A stretch of DNA of 64,000 bases from Mesorhizobium sp. LMG 17147 (GTDB lineage Bacteria; Pseudomonadota; Alphaproteobacteria; Rhizobiales; Rhizobiaceae). The first letter of the stretch is position 1. Each line of letters starts with the position of its first letter. The stretch is taken from NCBI RefSeq assembly GCF_024297145.1, contig NZ_JANCTC010000008.1, positions 186,001-250,000 on the forward strand. Direction: 5' to 3'. This document shows, one piece after another, positions 26,013 through 35,578 of this stretch. The notes below the pieces were generated by a model. That model saw only the letters and a list, made by a program, of their open reading frames with translations. It had not been told where the DNA came from and did no database searches. Both the position numbers and the translations under genes were made by a program.

Positions 26013-27907
26013 TCAGCCGGCGCACCGTCCTTGGACTCATGGCTTCGGCATTTCTGCCGGGCACGTTGCGCGCCGGCGATCTGGAGCCGGAATTTCTTCA
26101 GCCGCAGCTGAAGGCCAGGGCGCTGCCGGCACTGGCCGAACGCCTGCCCAAGCGCCCGCGCGCGTTGAATCTCGCTGCGATGGGCCGGCAGCCCGGCCAA
26201 TATGGCGGCACGCTGCGCACGATCATCGGCAGCCAGAAAGATATCCGGATGATGACGATCTACGGGTACGCTCGCCTGGTCGGCTATGACGAAAAGCTTA
26301 ACCTGCAAGCCGACATTCTCGAAAGTTTCGATGTAGCGGATGACCGTGTCTTCACTTTCAAGATACGAGAAGGGCATAAATGGTCTGACGGTAGCCTGCT
26401 GACGTCGGAGGATTTTCGCTATTGCTGGGAAGATGTCTGGCTGAACGATGAGCTTTCGCAAGGCGGGCTCGCCCCGGCCCTGCTGGCGGACGGCAAGCCG
26501 CCACGCTTCGAGATCGTCGATCCGTTGACGGTCCGCTACAGTTGGGATGCGCCCAATCCCGACTTCCTGCCCAAGCTCGCCGCTGCTTCGCCCCTATCGC
26601 TTGTTCTGCCGGCCGCCTATCTCAAGCAGTTCCACAAGAAATACCAGGATCCATTCCGGCTCGCCGGCCTAATGAAGGAGAACCGGGCCAAGAAATGGAC
26701 GCTCTTGCATATCCGCATGTCGCGGCAATATCGCCCGGAGAACCCGGAACTGCCGACGCTCGATCCCTGGCAGAACCGGACCAAGCCGCCGGCTGAGCAG
26801 TTCGTCTTCGAGCGGAACCCGTTCTTTCATCGAATAGACGAGAATGGCCGGCAACTGCCCTATGTCGACCGGATAGTCATGAACGTCAGCTCGTCGGCGA
26901 TCATTTCCGCCAAGACCGGTGCGGGCGAGAGCGACCTGCAAGGCATGGGAATTGACTTCACCGATTACGCCTTCCTGAAGGATGCGGAGAAGCGCTACCC
27001 GGTGAAGATGCATCTCTGGAAACGCACACAAGGTTCGCGGCTGGCGCTGCTGCCCAATCTGAATTGTGCCGACCAAGTGTGGCGCGGCCTTTTTCGTGAC
27101 GTGCGCGTGCGCCGCGCACTTTCGCTCGCTGTGGACAGGCGCGAGATCAATTTGGCCGTGTTCTACGGATTGGCGCAGGAAAGTGCCGATACGGTCCTGC
27201 AGGAGAGCCCGCTCTACCGGCCGGAATTCGCGAAAGCCTGGGTCGCCCATGATCCCGACCAGGCCAATGCCCTGCTCGACGAGGTCGGGCTTCAGGCGCG
27301 TGACGATGACGGCCTGCGGATACTTCCCGACGGACGCCCGGCGCAGCTCGTGGTGGAAACGGCCGGCGAAAGCACGCTGGAAACCGACGCGCTCGAGCTC
27401 ATCACTGATCACTGGCGCAAGATCGGCATCGCTCTGTTCATCCGGACTTCGCAGCGCGACATCTTCCGCAGCCGCGCGCTTGGTGGCCAGATCATGATGT
27501 CGATGTGGTCGGGCATCGACAATGGCGTGCCGACCGCCGACATGAACCCCTACCAACTGGCCCCCACCGTCGACGACCAGCTGCAATGGCCGCTCTGGGG
27601 TGCTCACTACTTGTCCCGTGGCAAGGTCGGCGAAGCGCCGGATCTTCCGCCCGTGGTCGAGTTGATGGATTTACTCAAGCGCTGGAACGCATCGACCGAA
27701 GCCACGGAGCGCGCCGAGATCTGGAATTCAATGCTGTCGATCTATACCGATCAGGTGTTTTCGATCGGCACGGTGAACGGAACGCATCAGCCGGTTCTGG
27801 CATCCTCGCGGCTGCGCAATCTGCCCGACAAGGCGCTTTACGGCTACGACCCGACCGCCTATTTCGGTGTCTATATGCCGGATACATTCTGGCTTGGAGA
27901 GTCCTGA
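26009..27907 (+). CDS. ABC transporter family 5 substrate-binding protein with twin-arginine signal
   Basis: About 632 residues. The start is probably the TTG at 26009, which overlaps the upstream stop; it gives a short leader, [17 protein letters not shown] then LRAGD, a twin-arginine-type signal. The longer frame to 25895 lies inside the ATPase gene and is Arg-rich shadow. The mature part is a family 5 (oligopeptide/YejA-like) binding protein: GQYGGTLRTIIGSQKD, FTFKIREGHKWSDGSLLTSEDF, and DVRVRRALSLAVDRREIN. Export by Tat implies folding or cofactor binding before secretion, which is uncommon but known for this class. It is second in the operon. Confidence 0.9.
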   Translation: MISRRTVLGLMASAFLPGTLRAGDLEPEFLQPQLKARALPALAERLPKRPRALNLAAMGRQPGQYGGTLRTIIGSQKDIRMMTIYGYARLVGYDEKLNLQADILESFDVADDRVFTFKIREGHKWSDGSLLTSEDFRYCWEDVWLNDELSQGGLAPALLADGKPPRFEIVDPLTVRYSWDAPNPDFLPKLAAASPLSLVLPAAYLKQFHKKYQDPFRLAGLMKENRAKKWTLLHIRMSRQYRPENPELPTLDPWQNRTKPPAEQFVFERNPFFHRIDENGRQLPYVDRIVMNVSSSAIISAKTGAGESDLQGMGIDFTDYAFLKDAEKRYPVKMHLWKRTQGSRLALLPNLNCADQVWRGLFRDVRVRRALSLAVDRREINLAVFYGLAQESADTVLQESPLYRPEFAKAWVAHDPDQANALLDEVGLQARDDDGLRILPDGRPAQLVVETAGESTLETDALELITDHWRKIGIALFIRTSQRDIFRSRALGGQIMMSMWSGIDNGVPTADMNPYQLAPTVDDQLQWPLWGAHYLSRGKVGEAPDLPPVVELMDLLKRWNASTEATERAEIWNSMLSIYTDQVFSIGTVNGTHQPVLASSRLRNLPDKALYGYDPTAYFGVYMPDTFWLGES

Positions 27908-27909
27908 GC

Positions 27910-28908
27910 GTGCTTCGATATTTGGTCTGGCGCATCGCCGTGATGGTTCCAACGCTGCTGGTCATATCGGCACTGGTGTTCACGATCATCGAACTTCCCC
28001 CAGGCGACTATTTCGACAGCTATGTTGCCGAGCTTCGGGCTCAGGGCGAAGCGGTGGATTCCGATCGCATCGAGATGATGCGCAAGGAATATGGTTTCGA
28101 CAAGCCACCGGTCATTCGCTACTTCTACTGGGTCGGCGGGATGCTGCACGGCGATTTCGGCTATTCCTTCGAATATGAGCTGCCGGTTCGCGACGTCGTC
28201 GGGGACCGAATGTGGCTGACGGTGCTGGTTTCCTTCGTCACGATCATCTTTACCTGGCTCATCGCCTTTCCGATCGGCATGTACTCCGCCACGCATCAAT
28301 ACAGCTGGGGCGACTACGGCCTGACTTTCTTCGGCCTTCTCGGCCTTGCGATTCCGAACTTCATGCTGGCGCTGATCCTGATGTATTTCGCCAACATCTG
28401 GTTCGGCACGTCTATCGGCCATCTCATGGACCAGCAATATCTCGGCGAGCCGATGAGCTGGGCCAAGGCGAAGTCGATCCTCGCCCATCTCTGGATTCCG
28501 GTCTTGATCATCGGCACCGGGGGCACGGCAAGCATGATCCGGCGGCTGCGAGCCAATCTGCTCGATGAGCTACATAAGCAATATGTCGTGACCGCGCGCG
28601 CCAAAGGCCTTCATCCCTTCAGGGCGCTGGTCAAATATCCGCTGCGCATGGCGCTCAATTTCTTCATTTCAGATATCGGCTCTATCCTGCCGGCCATCAT
28701 CTCCGGCGCCGAAATCACGGCAATCGTGCTGTCTTTGGAGACGACCGGGCCGATGCTGATCAAGGCGCTGCAAAGCCAGGACATGTATCTCGCAGGGTCG
28801 TTCCTGATGTTCCTCGCCTTCCTGACGGTCATCGGCGTCCTGATTTCCGACCTGGCGCTGGCGCTACTTGATCCGCGAATTCGTTTGCAAGGCGGCAGCA
28901 CCAAATGA
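27910..28908 (+). CDS. ABC transporter permease (DppB/OppB-like)
   Basis: A 332-residue inner-membrane protein starting at GTG 27910, two bases after the binding-protein stop. The N-terminal helix is LVWRIAVMVPTLLVISALVF, followed by a periplasmic segment (RKEYGFDKPPVIRYFYWV) and about five more helices. The EAA-type cytoplasmic loop is around YVVTARAKGLHPFRALVKYP near residue 235, the contact with the ATPase. It ends DPRIRLQGG, as usual for DppB-type permeases. Its stop overlaps the start of the second permease (ATGA). Confidence 0.93.
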   Translation: MLRYLVWRIAVMVPTLLVISALVFTIIELPPGDYFDSYVAELRAQGEAVDSDRIEMMRKEYGFDKPPVIRYFYWVGGMLHGDFGYSFEYELPVRDVVGDRMWLTVLVSFVTIIFTWLIAFPIGMYSATHQYSWGDYGLTFFGLLGLAIPNFMLALILMYFANIWFGTSIGHLMDQQYLGEPMSWAKAKSILAHLWIPVLIIGTGGTASMIRRLRANLLDELHKQYVVTARAKGLHPFRALVKYPLRMALNFFISDIGSILPAIISGAEITAIVLSLETTGPMLIKALQSQDMYLAGSFLMFLAFLTVIGVLISDLALALLDPRIRLQGGSTK

Positions 28909-30086
28909 ACACGCAATCGCCGCTGCCCGCTCCGGGTGCCCCACTGCAACACTACGTTTCCATCGAGCCCTTTGACCTGCAGTCGGTCGAGGCGATGACG
29001 CCGGAGCAGGAGAAGGTCTTTCAGGCGTCGCAGCTGCGGCTGATGTGGTGGAAATTCCGCCGGCACCGGCTTGCCCTTGTATCCGGCATATTCCTGGCAA
29101 CGCTTTATTTCGGGATACTGATCTGCGAGTTCCTGGCGCCCTACGATCTGCACACGCGCAACATGGACTACATCTATTCGCCGCCGCAGCGGGTGCACCT
29201 GTTCCACAACGGCCAGTTCGTCGGGCCGTTCGTCTATGGCCGCCAGATGACGCTGGATATGGACACGCTCAAGCGAAACTACATCGAGCAACAGGATGAT
29301 GTTCAGCGGATCCGTTTCTTCTGCAAGGGCGACAAGTACCGGTTCTGGGGCCTGATCGAAGGTGACAGGCATTTTGTCTGCCCCGCCGAAAACGGCCAGC
29401 TCTTTCTGGCCGGCACTGACAGGCTGGGGCGCGATGTGCTGTCGCGCATCATCTATGGCGCACGCATTTCACTGACAATAGGCCTCGTCGGCATCAGTTT
29501 CAGCTTCCTGCTCGGCATTGTCATCGGCGGACTGGCCGGCTATCACGGCGGTATCTTCGATCTGATCGTTCAACGGATAATCGAAGTTCTGCAATCGATC
29601 CCCAGCATTCCGCTATGGCTGGCTCTGGCGGCGATCATGCCGATAACCTGGAGTCCGATCCTGATCTATTTCGGCATTACCGTCATCCTCGGGCTGCTCG
29701 ACTGGACCGGACTGGCGCGGGCCGTGCGTTCGAAGCTTCTAGCCTTGCGCGAGGAGGATTACGTTCTGGCCGCGCAATTGATGGGCGCCAGAAGCAGCCG
29801 CATTATACGGCGGCATCTCATCCCCGGCTTCATGTCGCATCTGATCGCGACGGCAACGATCTCCATACCCGGCATGATCCTGGGCGAGACAGCGCTGAGC
29901 TTCCTCGGGCTCGGCCTGAGGGCGCCGATAACCAGCTGGGGCATCCTGCTCACCGAGGCGCGCAGCGTCAGCGTGATCGCGTTCTATCCATGGCTGCTTT
30001 TGCCGATGCTCCCCGTCGTTCTCGTCATCTTGGCGTTCAACTTCCTCGGCGATGGGTTGCGGGACGCCGCGGACCCCTACAAGTGA
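28905..30086 (+). CDS. ABC transporter permease (DppC/OppC-like)
   Basis: A 393-residue permease, longer than typical DppC (~300). The N-terminus adds about 50 hydrophilic residues. A ~110-residue periplasmic insert (about residues 85-195) lies between helix 1 (LVSGIFLATLYFGILICEFL) and the canonical GTDRLGRDVLSRIIYGAR. The latter motif is diagnostic of the DppC branch, and the EAA loop DYVLAAQLMGARSSRIIRRH follows. It ends in FLGDGLRDAADP. Long DppC forms of this shape accompany YejA-like binding proteins. It is last in the operon. Confidence 0.92.
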   Translation: MNTQSPLPAPGAPLQHYVSIEPFDLQSVEAMTPEQEKVFQASQLRLMWWKFRRHRLALVSGIFLATLYFGILICEFLAPYDLHTRNMDYIYSPPQRVHLFHNGQFVGPFVYGRQMTLDMDTLKRNYIEQQDDVQRIRFFCKGDKYRFWGLIEGDRHFVCPAENGQLFLAGTDRLGRDVLSRIIYGARISLTIGLVGISFSFLLGIVIGGLAGYHGGIFDLIVQRIIEVLQSIPSIPLWLALAAIMPITWSPILIYFGITVILGLLDWTGLARAVRSKLLALREEDYVLAAQLMGARSSRIIRRHLIPGFMSHLIATATISIPGMILGETALSFLGLGLRAPITSWGILLTEARSVSVIAFYPWLLLPMLPVVLVILAFNFLGDGLRDAADPYK

Positions 30087-30294
30087 CATCACCATTCCGC
30101 CGCGCGCCGCGCCGCCGACTCCACCCGGTATGATCCTTGTCGGCAGCCTGTTCCCTTGTTGCAGTGTTCATCGTTCGCCTCTACACGCGGCAAGACTCGA
30201 TCGGGGTTTAACACGTCGCCTCTGGTTTCAGCCGCGAAACGCTCTGGTCGGGGGCAGTTGATTTCGTGGACTTGTTCAGGAGATACAATCGCGC

Positions 30295-30774
30295 ATGAGT
30301 CGCCTCGACAGTTTCATCCGGAGGATGACCGCACAGCGCGACATACTCGATCATGTCTGCGCCGAGGTGGCGAAGATAGAGGGCCCCGTGCTCGAGCTCG
30401 GCCTCGGTAATGGCCGGACGTTCCACCATCTGCGCGAGCGCCTGCCCGGACGCCGGATCATAGCGTTCGACCGTGCACTTGCCGCACACGCCAGCTCAAT
30501 TCCCGAAGCTGAAAACCTCGTGCTCGGCGAAATACGCGAGACGGCGAGCAGGTTCATTGGCATCGACGCCGCCCTTGTTCATGCCGACATCGGCACCGGC
30601 TATGAAGATCGCGATGCAGTGATCTCTACCTGGCTTCCCGATCTGACCGCGCGCCTACTTCGCGTCGGCGGCATCGCGGTCAGCGGCACGCCGCTCGATC
30701 ACCCGCAGTTGCAACGCCTCCCGCCGCCACCTTCGGTTCCCGCCGATCGTTATTTTATCTATAGGCGTGCGTGA
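30295..30774 (+). CDS. Small class I SAM-dependent methyltransferase
   Basis: A 159-residue protein, short for a methyltransferase. PVLELGLGNGRTFHHL near residue 31 is the SAM-binding motif I, and IIAFDRALAAHA carries the acidic residue of motif II. ALVHADIGTGYEDRD and LTARLLRVGGIAVSG complete the core, with no room for a cap domain. It resembles the rhizobial S-adenosylmethionine methyltransferase family of unknown substrate (Pfam Methyltransf_17, from memory). It follows the permease after 208 bp, with GGAGA ahead of the ATG, and is convergent with the next cyclase gene. Confidence 0.75.
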   Translation: MSRLDSFIRRMTAQRDILDHVCAEVAKIEGPVLELGLGNGRTFHHLRERLPGRRIIAFDRALAAHASSIPEAENLVLGEIRETASRFIGIDAALVHADIGTGYEDRDAVISTWLPDLTARLLRVGGIAVSGTPLDHPQLQRLPPPPSVPADRYFIYRRA

Positions 30775-30825
30775 GGGGCCGGGACGAGCCAAATCTTCAG
30801 GGCCAAGCCTTCAGGGGCCGAACCT

Positions 30826-32241
30826 TCAGGGGATCGTGTATACTGCTATCTCCCGGTCAATGCCGCGCAGCGAGACCTCGTGGGGCACGGGCGTCAGCGC
30901 ATTCCTGTGCAAGAGATCAGCGGTGAGATTGTCGTCGACCACCGCTCGAGTGGCGAAGATCGCCTGTGCGTTGGCAAGGTTCTGGACCCGCGAAGCAATG
31001 TTGACCGTCTGGCCGAAATAGTCCTGTCGCTCATTCATAGACACGGCGATGCAGGGGCCGGCATGGACTCCGATCTTGAGCAGCAGATCCTCGCGCCCGC
31101 TCTTGTCGTTGAGCGTACGCATGGCATCGCGCATCCTGAGGGCTGCAGCGATCGCACGATCGGGCGTCGCGAAGGTCGCCATCACCGCATCACCGATCGT
31201 CTTCACCACCGCGCCTGCCTCCGCCGTGACGATCTCGTGCAGAACCTGGAAATGCTCGCGTACGAGATCGAAGGCTGAAAGGTCGCCCACCCGCTCGTAA
31301 AGCTCGGTCGATCCGCGCAGGTCGGTGAACAGGAACGTCAGGCTGGTGATCTTCAGGCGCTGGTTGATGTCGAGTGTATCCGTGCGATAGAGATCGCGGA
31401 ACGTCTGGTTGGTGAGCAGGCGCTTGGCGGTCAGGAAGGGCCGGCGTTTTCCCAGGAAATCATGCAATGCCTGGCTGGCGATGAAGACCGTCGGCAGCAC
31501 GCGGGTGCCGGTCCGGTTTTCCAGCGAAATGCGCAACGGGCCGGGTTGCATCTCCAGCGTCTGGTTCTGGACATGGTCGCGGTCGAAAACCAAAGAGAGG
31601 CTCCGGCGCTCCTTTGTTGGTTCACCCTTCCCGTCAATGAACTGCGCCGAGTGGGTGACCGGCTCGAAGACGATGATGAATTCGGACGGAAGCTGTATGG
31701 GCAGAACCGCCTTTTCACCGGGCGCAAGCTCGATATCCTCCAGCGAGAACGTTTCCATCTTTTCCGCGAAATGCTCTTCCGGCAGATCGACGCCGGACGC
31801 CCAGTAGATCTGGCGGAAATATTCCGCCACCGGCAGTTCGTGTGGATTGTGGGCGGCAATCCTGCGCACGCGAGGACTGACGGTGAATGTCACCTCGACC
31901 ATCTCGTCGAGGGTCGGTGAATAGCCCTCGGAGCACAGCGCGCAGGTGTATTCGTCCTTTTGCAGGGTTTTCAGCGTGGCGTTGGTGTCGAGCACGCCGC
32001 CACAGCCGGGGCACAGAACATTCCAGGAAATGTCGAAGATGCCCACCCGCGCGGCATGGAGAAAGGCGCCTATTGCGCGCTCCTCGTCGAGGCCATGCTT
32101 GCTGGCGAAGGCTGGCGCATTGATGCGGCAAAGTTCGCGGTCCTCGCCCTCCGCGATGGTTCGCTTTATCGCGTCGATCGCCTGTGGATCGACATCGGCC
32201 GATTGTCGCAGAAGAGAGAACAGATCCTGAGCTTCGTTCAT
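30826..32241 (-). CDS. Class III cyclase with zinc-ribbon regulatory domain
   Basis: 471 residues, predicted soluble. Residues ~1-270 are the regulatory region common to many rhizobial cyclases (DUF5939-like, from memory), including a zinc ribbon with Cys77/Cys80 and Cys100/Cys103. The catalytic domain (~298-460) has Asp307 in FTDLRGSTELYE, Asp351 in VVKTIGDAVMATF, IGVHAGPCIAV, and the DYFGQTVNIASRVQ region, with an intact Asn-Arg pair. Lys in VKTIG and Asp at the start of DYFGQ favour ATP over GTP. It is divergent from the frameshifted membrane-protein gene and shares that ~200-bp promoter gap. Confidence 0.88.
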   Translation of the reverse strand: MNEAQDLFSLLRQSADVDPQAIDAIKRTIAEGEDRELCRINAPAFASKHGLDEERAIGAFLHAARVGIFDISWNVLCPGCGGVLDTNATLKTLQKDEYTCALCSEGYSPTLDEMVEVTFTVSPRVRRIAAHNPHELPVAEYFRQIYWASGVDLPEEHFAEKMETFSLEDIELAPGEKAVLPIQLPSEFIIVFEPVTHSAQFIDGKGEPTKERRSLSLVFDRDHVQNQTLEMQPGPLRISLENRTGTRVLPTVFIASQALHDFLGKRRPFLTAKRLLTNQTFRDLYRTDTLDINQRLKITSLTFLFTDLRGSTELYERVGDLSAFDLVREHFQVLHEIVTAEAGAVVKTIGDAVMATFATPDRAIAAALRMRDAMRTLNDKSGREDLLLKIGVHAGPCIAVSMNERQDYFGQTVNIASRVQNLANAQAIFATRAVVDDNLTADLLHRNALTPVPHEVSLRGIDREIAVYTIP

Positions 32242-32437
32242 TGGCAGGCTCCGGAAAATGCACCCCGTGGCGTTTTGACCGGACCGGTCTTTGGTCCGAA
32301 TGCTCCATCTTACTTCGAAACGAACCGTACGGCCATTCGAATGGATAAGCCTGGTGACCGTTCACTTAGACCGATTTTAACCGGCCGCAAGCAGCATTAT
32401 GATGGTCCATGGAGCCTTATCTTTGGGATTTTCTCCC

Positions 32438-33261
32438 ATGCCGACATCCGACAATCCGCCATTTCCCGCGACCCTGCGCCTTTTCTCTGCGGTCGTCATC
32501 ATCGTCCTGATCGTAGGCGCCGGCCTGTTTTTCGTGCCTGTTCTGGTCAAACCGGGCTGGCCTTGGGCCGTCACGCCGTTCAATGCGCGCTTTCTCGGCA
32601 GCTTCTACACCGCCGAAATGATCGTGATGGCGGCGCTGCTGGTCTGGAATCGCTGGTCGCCCGGCAGGCTCGTGCTCGTCATGGCCTTCATCTTCACCGT
32701 CATCGTGTCGGTGGCTTCGTTCATCAATCTCGGCTATTTCAACTTCGAGCGCAAAGCGCCCTGGCTGTGGTTTTTGGTCTATCTTGCTTCGGTCGCGGTA
32801 TCGGGCTGTTCCTGTGGCGGGCCAGAGCCCGTCCTTCTGCGAAAGGCGTGACCTTAAATCCCGCATGGCGCGGCTACATGCCGGTGGAATCCGCGATCGT
32901 TGGGCTCTATGGCGTCGGCCTGTTGCTGTTTCCCCTGACATTCCGTGGCATCTGGCCATGGCCGATCGATGCCTTCCACGCTCAGGTCTACAGCGCAATC
33001 TTCCTCGCCGGTGCGGGCGGTATATATCTCGTCTGGAGAAGCGCGCCGCGCGAGGAACTGCTGGTGCTCGGGTTGGCACAGTTTCTGGTTGGCCTGCTTG
33101 CCATCCTCGGCGTCGTCATGACCGACGCTGCGGTGCACCGGATCGACTGGACGGCGATCGGGACATTGTGCTGGCTCACGCTTTTCGGCTGGATCGGCAT
33201 CAGCGGCGTCTTCAAACTCTACGCCGCCTCCCGGTATTTCAGCTCGCAATCGGCATCATAG
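32438..33261 (+). pseudogene. Multi-pass membrane protein interrupted by one frameshift
   Basis: The reading begins at ATG 32438 (MPTSDNPPFP) and runs through about four hydrophobic helices to LWFLVYLASVA. At about 32795-32802 it slips: the original frame gives a low-complexity Cys/Gly tail and stops at 32851. The +1-shifted frame continues sensibly as GIGLFLWRARARPSAK and then four further helices (YGVGLLLFPLTFRG, VLGLAQFLVGLLAILGVVM), ending at 33261. Restoring one base near 32798 would give about 275 residues with eight helices. It is either a recent inactivating deletion or a sequencing error. Family not recognised. It lies between the zinc-ribbon cyclase and a GNAT gene. Confidence 0.7.
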
Positions 33262-33334
33262 GTTGAGAGACGGCTGGATTTTCAGGTGGCGTCCGGTGCA
33301 TCGTACCGGGCCGATTGCCTTCGCCGGGAACTCC

Positions 33335-33859
33335 ATGACCAGCACGACGTCGCCACCCTCCGAGAAAAGCCAGCCGCTGCTCCGGTCCGTCCGGCCAAGC
33401 GATGCAGAGGCGCTTTGCGCTATTTTCAACATGCCGGGCTTCCGCCAGGGCACGCTCAGGATGCCTTTTGAGATGGTGGAGCAGGTGGCGCGGCGCATCG
33501 CCAAGTCCGGCCCGGAAACCACCTGGATCGTTGCCGAGCTGGACGGCAAGGTCGTCGGCCACGGCAGCCTGGTCGTGCAGGGTTCACCCCGCCGTTCGCA
33601 CATCGGCGAGATCAATATCGGCCTTGACGATGCCTTTGTCGGCAAAGGTATCGGCTCTGCCATACTTGGCGCGCTGCTTGACGTGGCCGACAACTGGCGC
33701 GCCCTGAAGCGAGTCGAATTGACCGTCTATGCCGACAACGAACCGGCCCTCCGTCTCTACAAGAGCCACGGCTTTGAGATCGAAGGCCGGCATGTGAAGG
33801 CCGGCTTTACCGACGGGCAGTACCACGATCTCCTGAGCATGGCCCGGCTGCGGTTCTAA
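33335..33859 (+). CDS. GNAT-family N-acetyltransferase
   Basis: 174 residues from ATG 33335 (GGGAA upstream). The acetyl-CoA-binding core is present: INIGLDDAFVGKGIGSAIL (motif A, about residue 95) followed by VELTVYADNEPALRLYKS and HGFEIEGRHVKAG (motif B), a pattern typical of RimI/PhnO-like L-amino-acid or small-molecule acetyltransferases. It follows the broken membrane-protein gene by 73 bp. The substrate cannot be told. Confidence 0.87.
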   Translation: MTSTTSPPSEKSQPLLRSVRPSDAEALCAIFNMPGFRQGTLRMPFEMVEQVARRIAKSGPETTWIVAELDGKVVGHGSLVVQGSPRRSHIGEINIGLDDAFVGKGIGSAILGALLDVADNWRALKRVELTVYADNEPALRLYKSHGFEIEGRHVKAGFTDGQYHDLLSMARLRF

Positions 33860-33982
33860 GATCCGCCGTTTGCCTTAGCTGTTTAGCCAATCTGACAATT
33901 CGTGCCGAGTCAGCGAACAGGGCTGCATCCACCAAGTCTGCTCTCGCTTGGCGTTTACACCGCAAGCGGTTAGACGGGACCA

Positions 33983-35368
33983 ATGACCGCCGTCTTTGAT
34001 CCAACCCCTACCCCTCCGCTGGAAATTCTGGCTGTGCTGTCGCTGCTCTGCCCGGAGGTCGTGCGCGACATCGAGCAGAACTGGAATGCACCGGTTTCCG
34101 ATTACGCCCACCATCTGTGGCGGCCGGTGGCAAGGCCTGCATCGGGCCCGGCGATCGCTGCCCGCTCGATCCTGCGCGAAGTCCTGCATCAGCGCCTCGG
34201 TAAAATCATGCAGCCTGAGGAGATCGGCAAAGCCCTCGACGAGTTCGAGCACAGACCGGTGATTCAGTCCGGCCTGCACTGCCTGCTTCTGATGGACCGG
34301 ATCACCTTCGATGCCCTCCTGCTTGCCTGGCTCGGCGCGGTCGAAAACGGGCTGTCGGCCTTCGTCGGCTTCATGGGAACGACGATGACCATGGAGACAG
34401 TTGGCCGGGAGGGGCCGGGATGGCTCGATGTCGGCGACGACAAGGTCAACCTGTTCGGCATGGGGCGCCACAAACTGTGCCGCAAAAGCGCCTGCGTGGC
34501 CGGTCCCGTCTCCCTCAACAAGCGCGCGCTCGAAGCGGTGGGCGATGAAACGGATGCCAGCCGCTGGCTGGGCACACTGCTTGCCAGCCAGGACAAGGTG
34601 TTTGAAACCGCCGCCGATGCGCTGACTGCCCTGAACAAGGACCTGGTCGCCAATTGGGATCGTGCCGGCATGGCCCTGCCGGTTTTCATCGATGATCGGA
34701 CCGCCGCGGCTGCCATGGCGCGGCATCTGGAATATGACGGCAGCCTTCTTTCCAGACTGCTCATTGAACCCGCAAGACGCCGGCGTCTCGAACGTGCCTG
34801 GCAAGATGCCGCATCGAGCCCATTTGGCAGATTCCTGCCCAATGCCACGGACTATTTCTGGGGCATCCGCGAGGAGCGCGTGCGCAAGCTCGTTCTCGAG
34901 AACGGGCACCTGATCGAGCCCGACAGGCCGCAAGGTCTTTCCATCCCGTTCGAGCGGCCCTATCTCAGGCAGGCGCTGCTGGACGGCGTGCTGCTGCCGA
35001 ACTTGTTCCTGACATTCCTCGTCCTTGCCATATTGCCGCGCGCGCGGGTCGTGGGGGGCCTGAGACAGATTGGCTATGTAGCGCTTTTCCACTCGATCCT
35101 TCTGGCCGCGCTAGACGAAAACGCGCCGGAAGAGCGCGATCTGGCTGCGGAGCTGCAGGTTCGGGAAAATGCCTGGGGCATGCGGGTCATCGATGAAAAG
35201 ATCTCAGTCCGCGAGCAGCTTGCCGGCCTGCCGGAAGGAGCGCTCTTCCCGGACCTGCTCCGGCAATACCGATTGCGGACATTTGCCGAGACGACCGACG
35301 GCCTAAAACTGGTTCGCGAAAACGCCAGATGGCGCAAGATCGGCCAGGCAGAGATCAAGCCGACCTGA
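33983..35368 (+). CDS. Conserved-looking hypothetical protein, function unknown
   Basis: I do not recognise this 461-residue protein. It is soluble apart from one moderately hydrophobic stretch (LLPNLFLTFLVLAILP, about residue 340). The first 120 residues are helical. The middle has a Gly/Met-rich segment (AFVGFMGTTMTMETVGREG) and several His/Cys residues (GMGRHKLCRKSACVAG). The length, single clean frame and normal codon use argue that it is real. It starts 123 bp after the GNAT gene and precedes the big zinc-ribbon cyclase by 210 bp on the same strand. It might be a partner of that cyclase, but nothing in the sequence proves a role. Confidence 0.7.
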   Translation: MTAVFDPTPTPPLEILAVLSLLCPEVVRDIEQNWNAPVSDYAHHLWRPVARPASGPAIAARSILREVLHQRLGKIMQPEEIGKALDEFEHRPVIQSGLHCLLLMDRITFDALLLAWLGAVENGLSAFVGFMGTTMTMETVGREGPGWLDVGDDKVNLFGMGRHKLCRKSACVAGPVSLNKRALEAVGDETDASRWLGTLLASQDKVFETAADALTALNKDLVANWDRAGMALPVFIDDRTAAAAMARHLEYDGSLLSRLLIEPARRRRLERAWQDAASSPFGRFLPNATDYFWGIREERVRKLVLENGHLIEPDRPQGLSIPFERPYLRQALLDGVLLPNLFLTFLVLAILPRARVVGGLRQIGYVALFHSILLAALDENAPEERDLAAELQVRENAWGMRVIDEKISVREQLAGLPEGALFPDLLRQYRLRTFAETTDGLKLVRENARWRKIGQAEIKPT

Positions 35369-35578
35369 GCCTAAGTCACAACCGCAAGCTGACAGCGAGC
35401 CAGCCGTTGCATCAAGAGGTCATGCGTAGCGCTCTGCCACCGGACCCACACGGATGGCTCGATGCCCATTTGCGCTGCCGCTTGCTCGTCGACGGCTATC
35501 GGTGCATCCTTGTGAATAGCCTGGCCGTGCAGTGCGGGCGAGATCACGCCGTCACGGCCACTAGTGAGGTCTTGTTCG

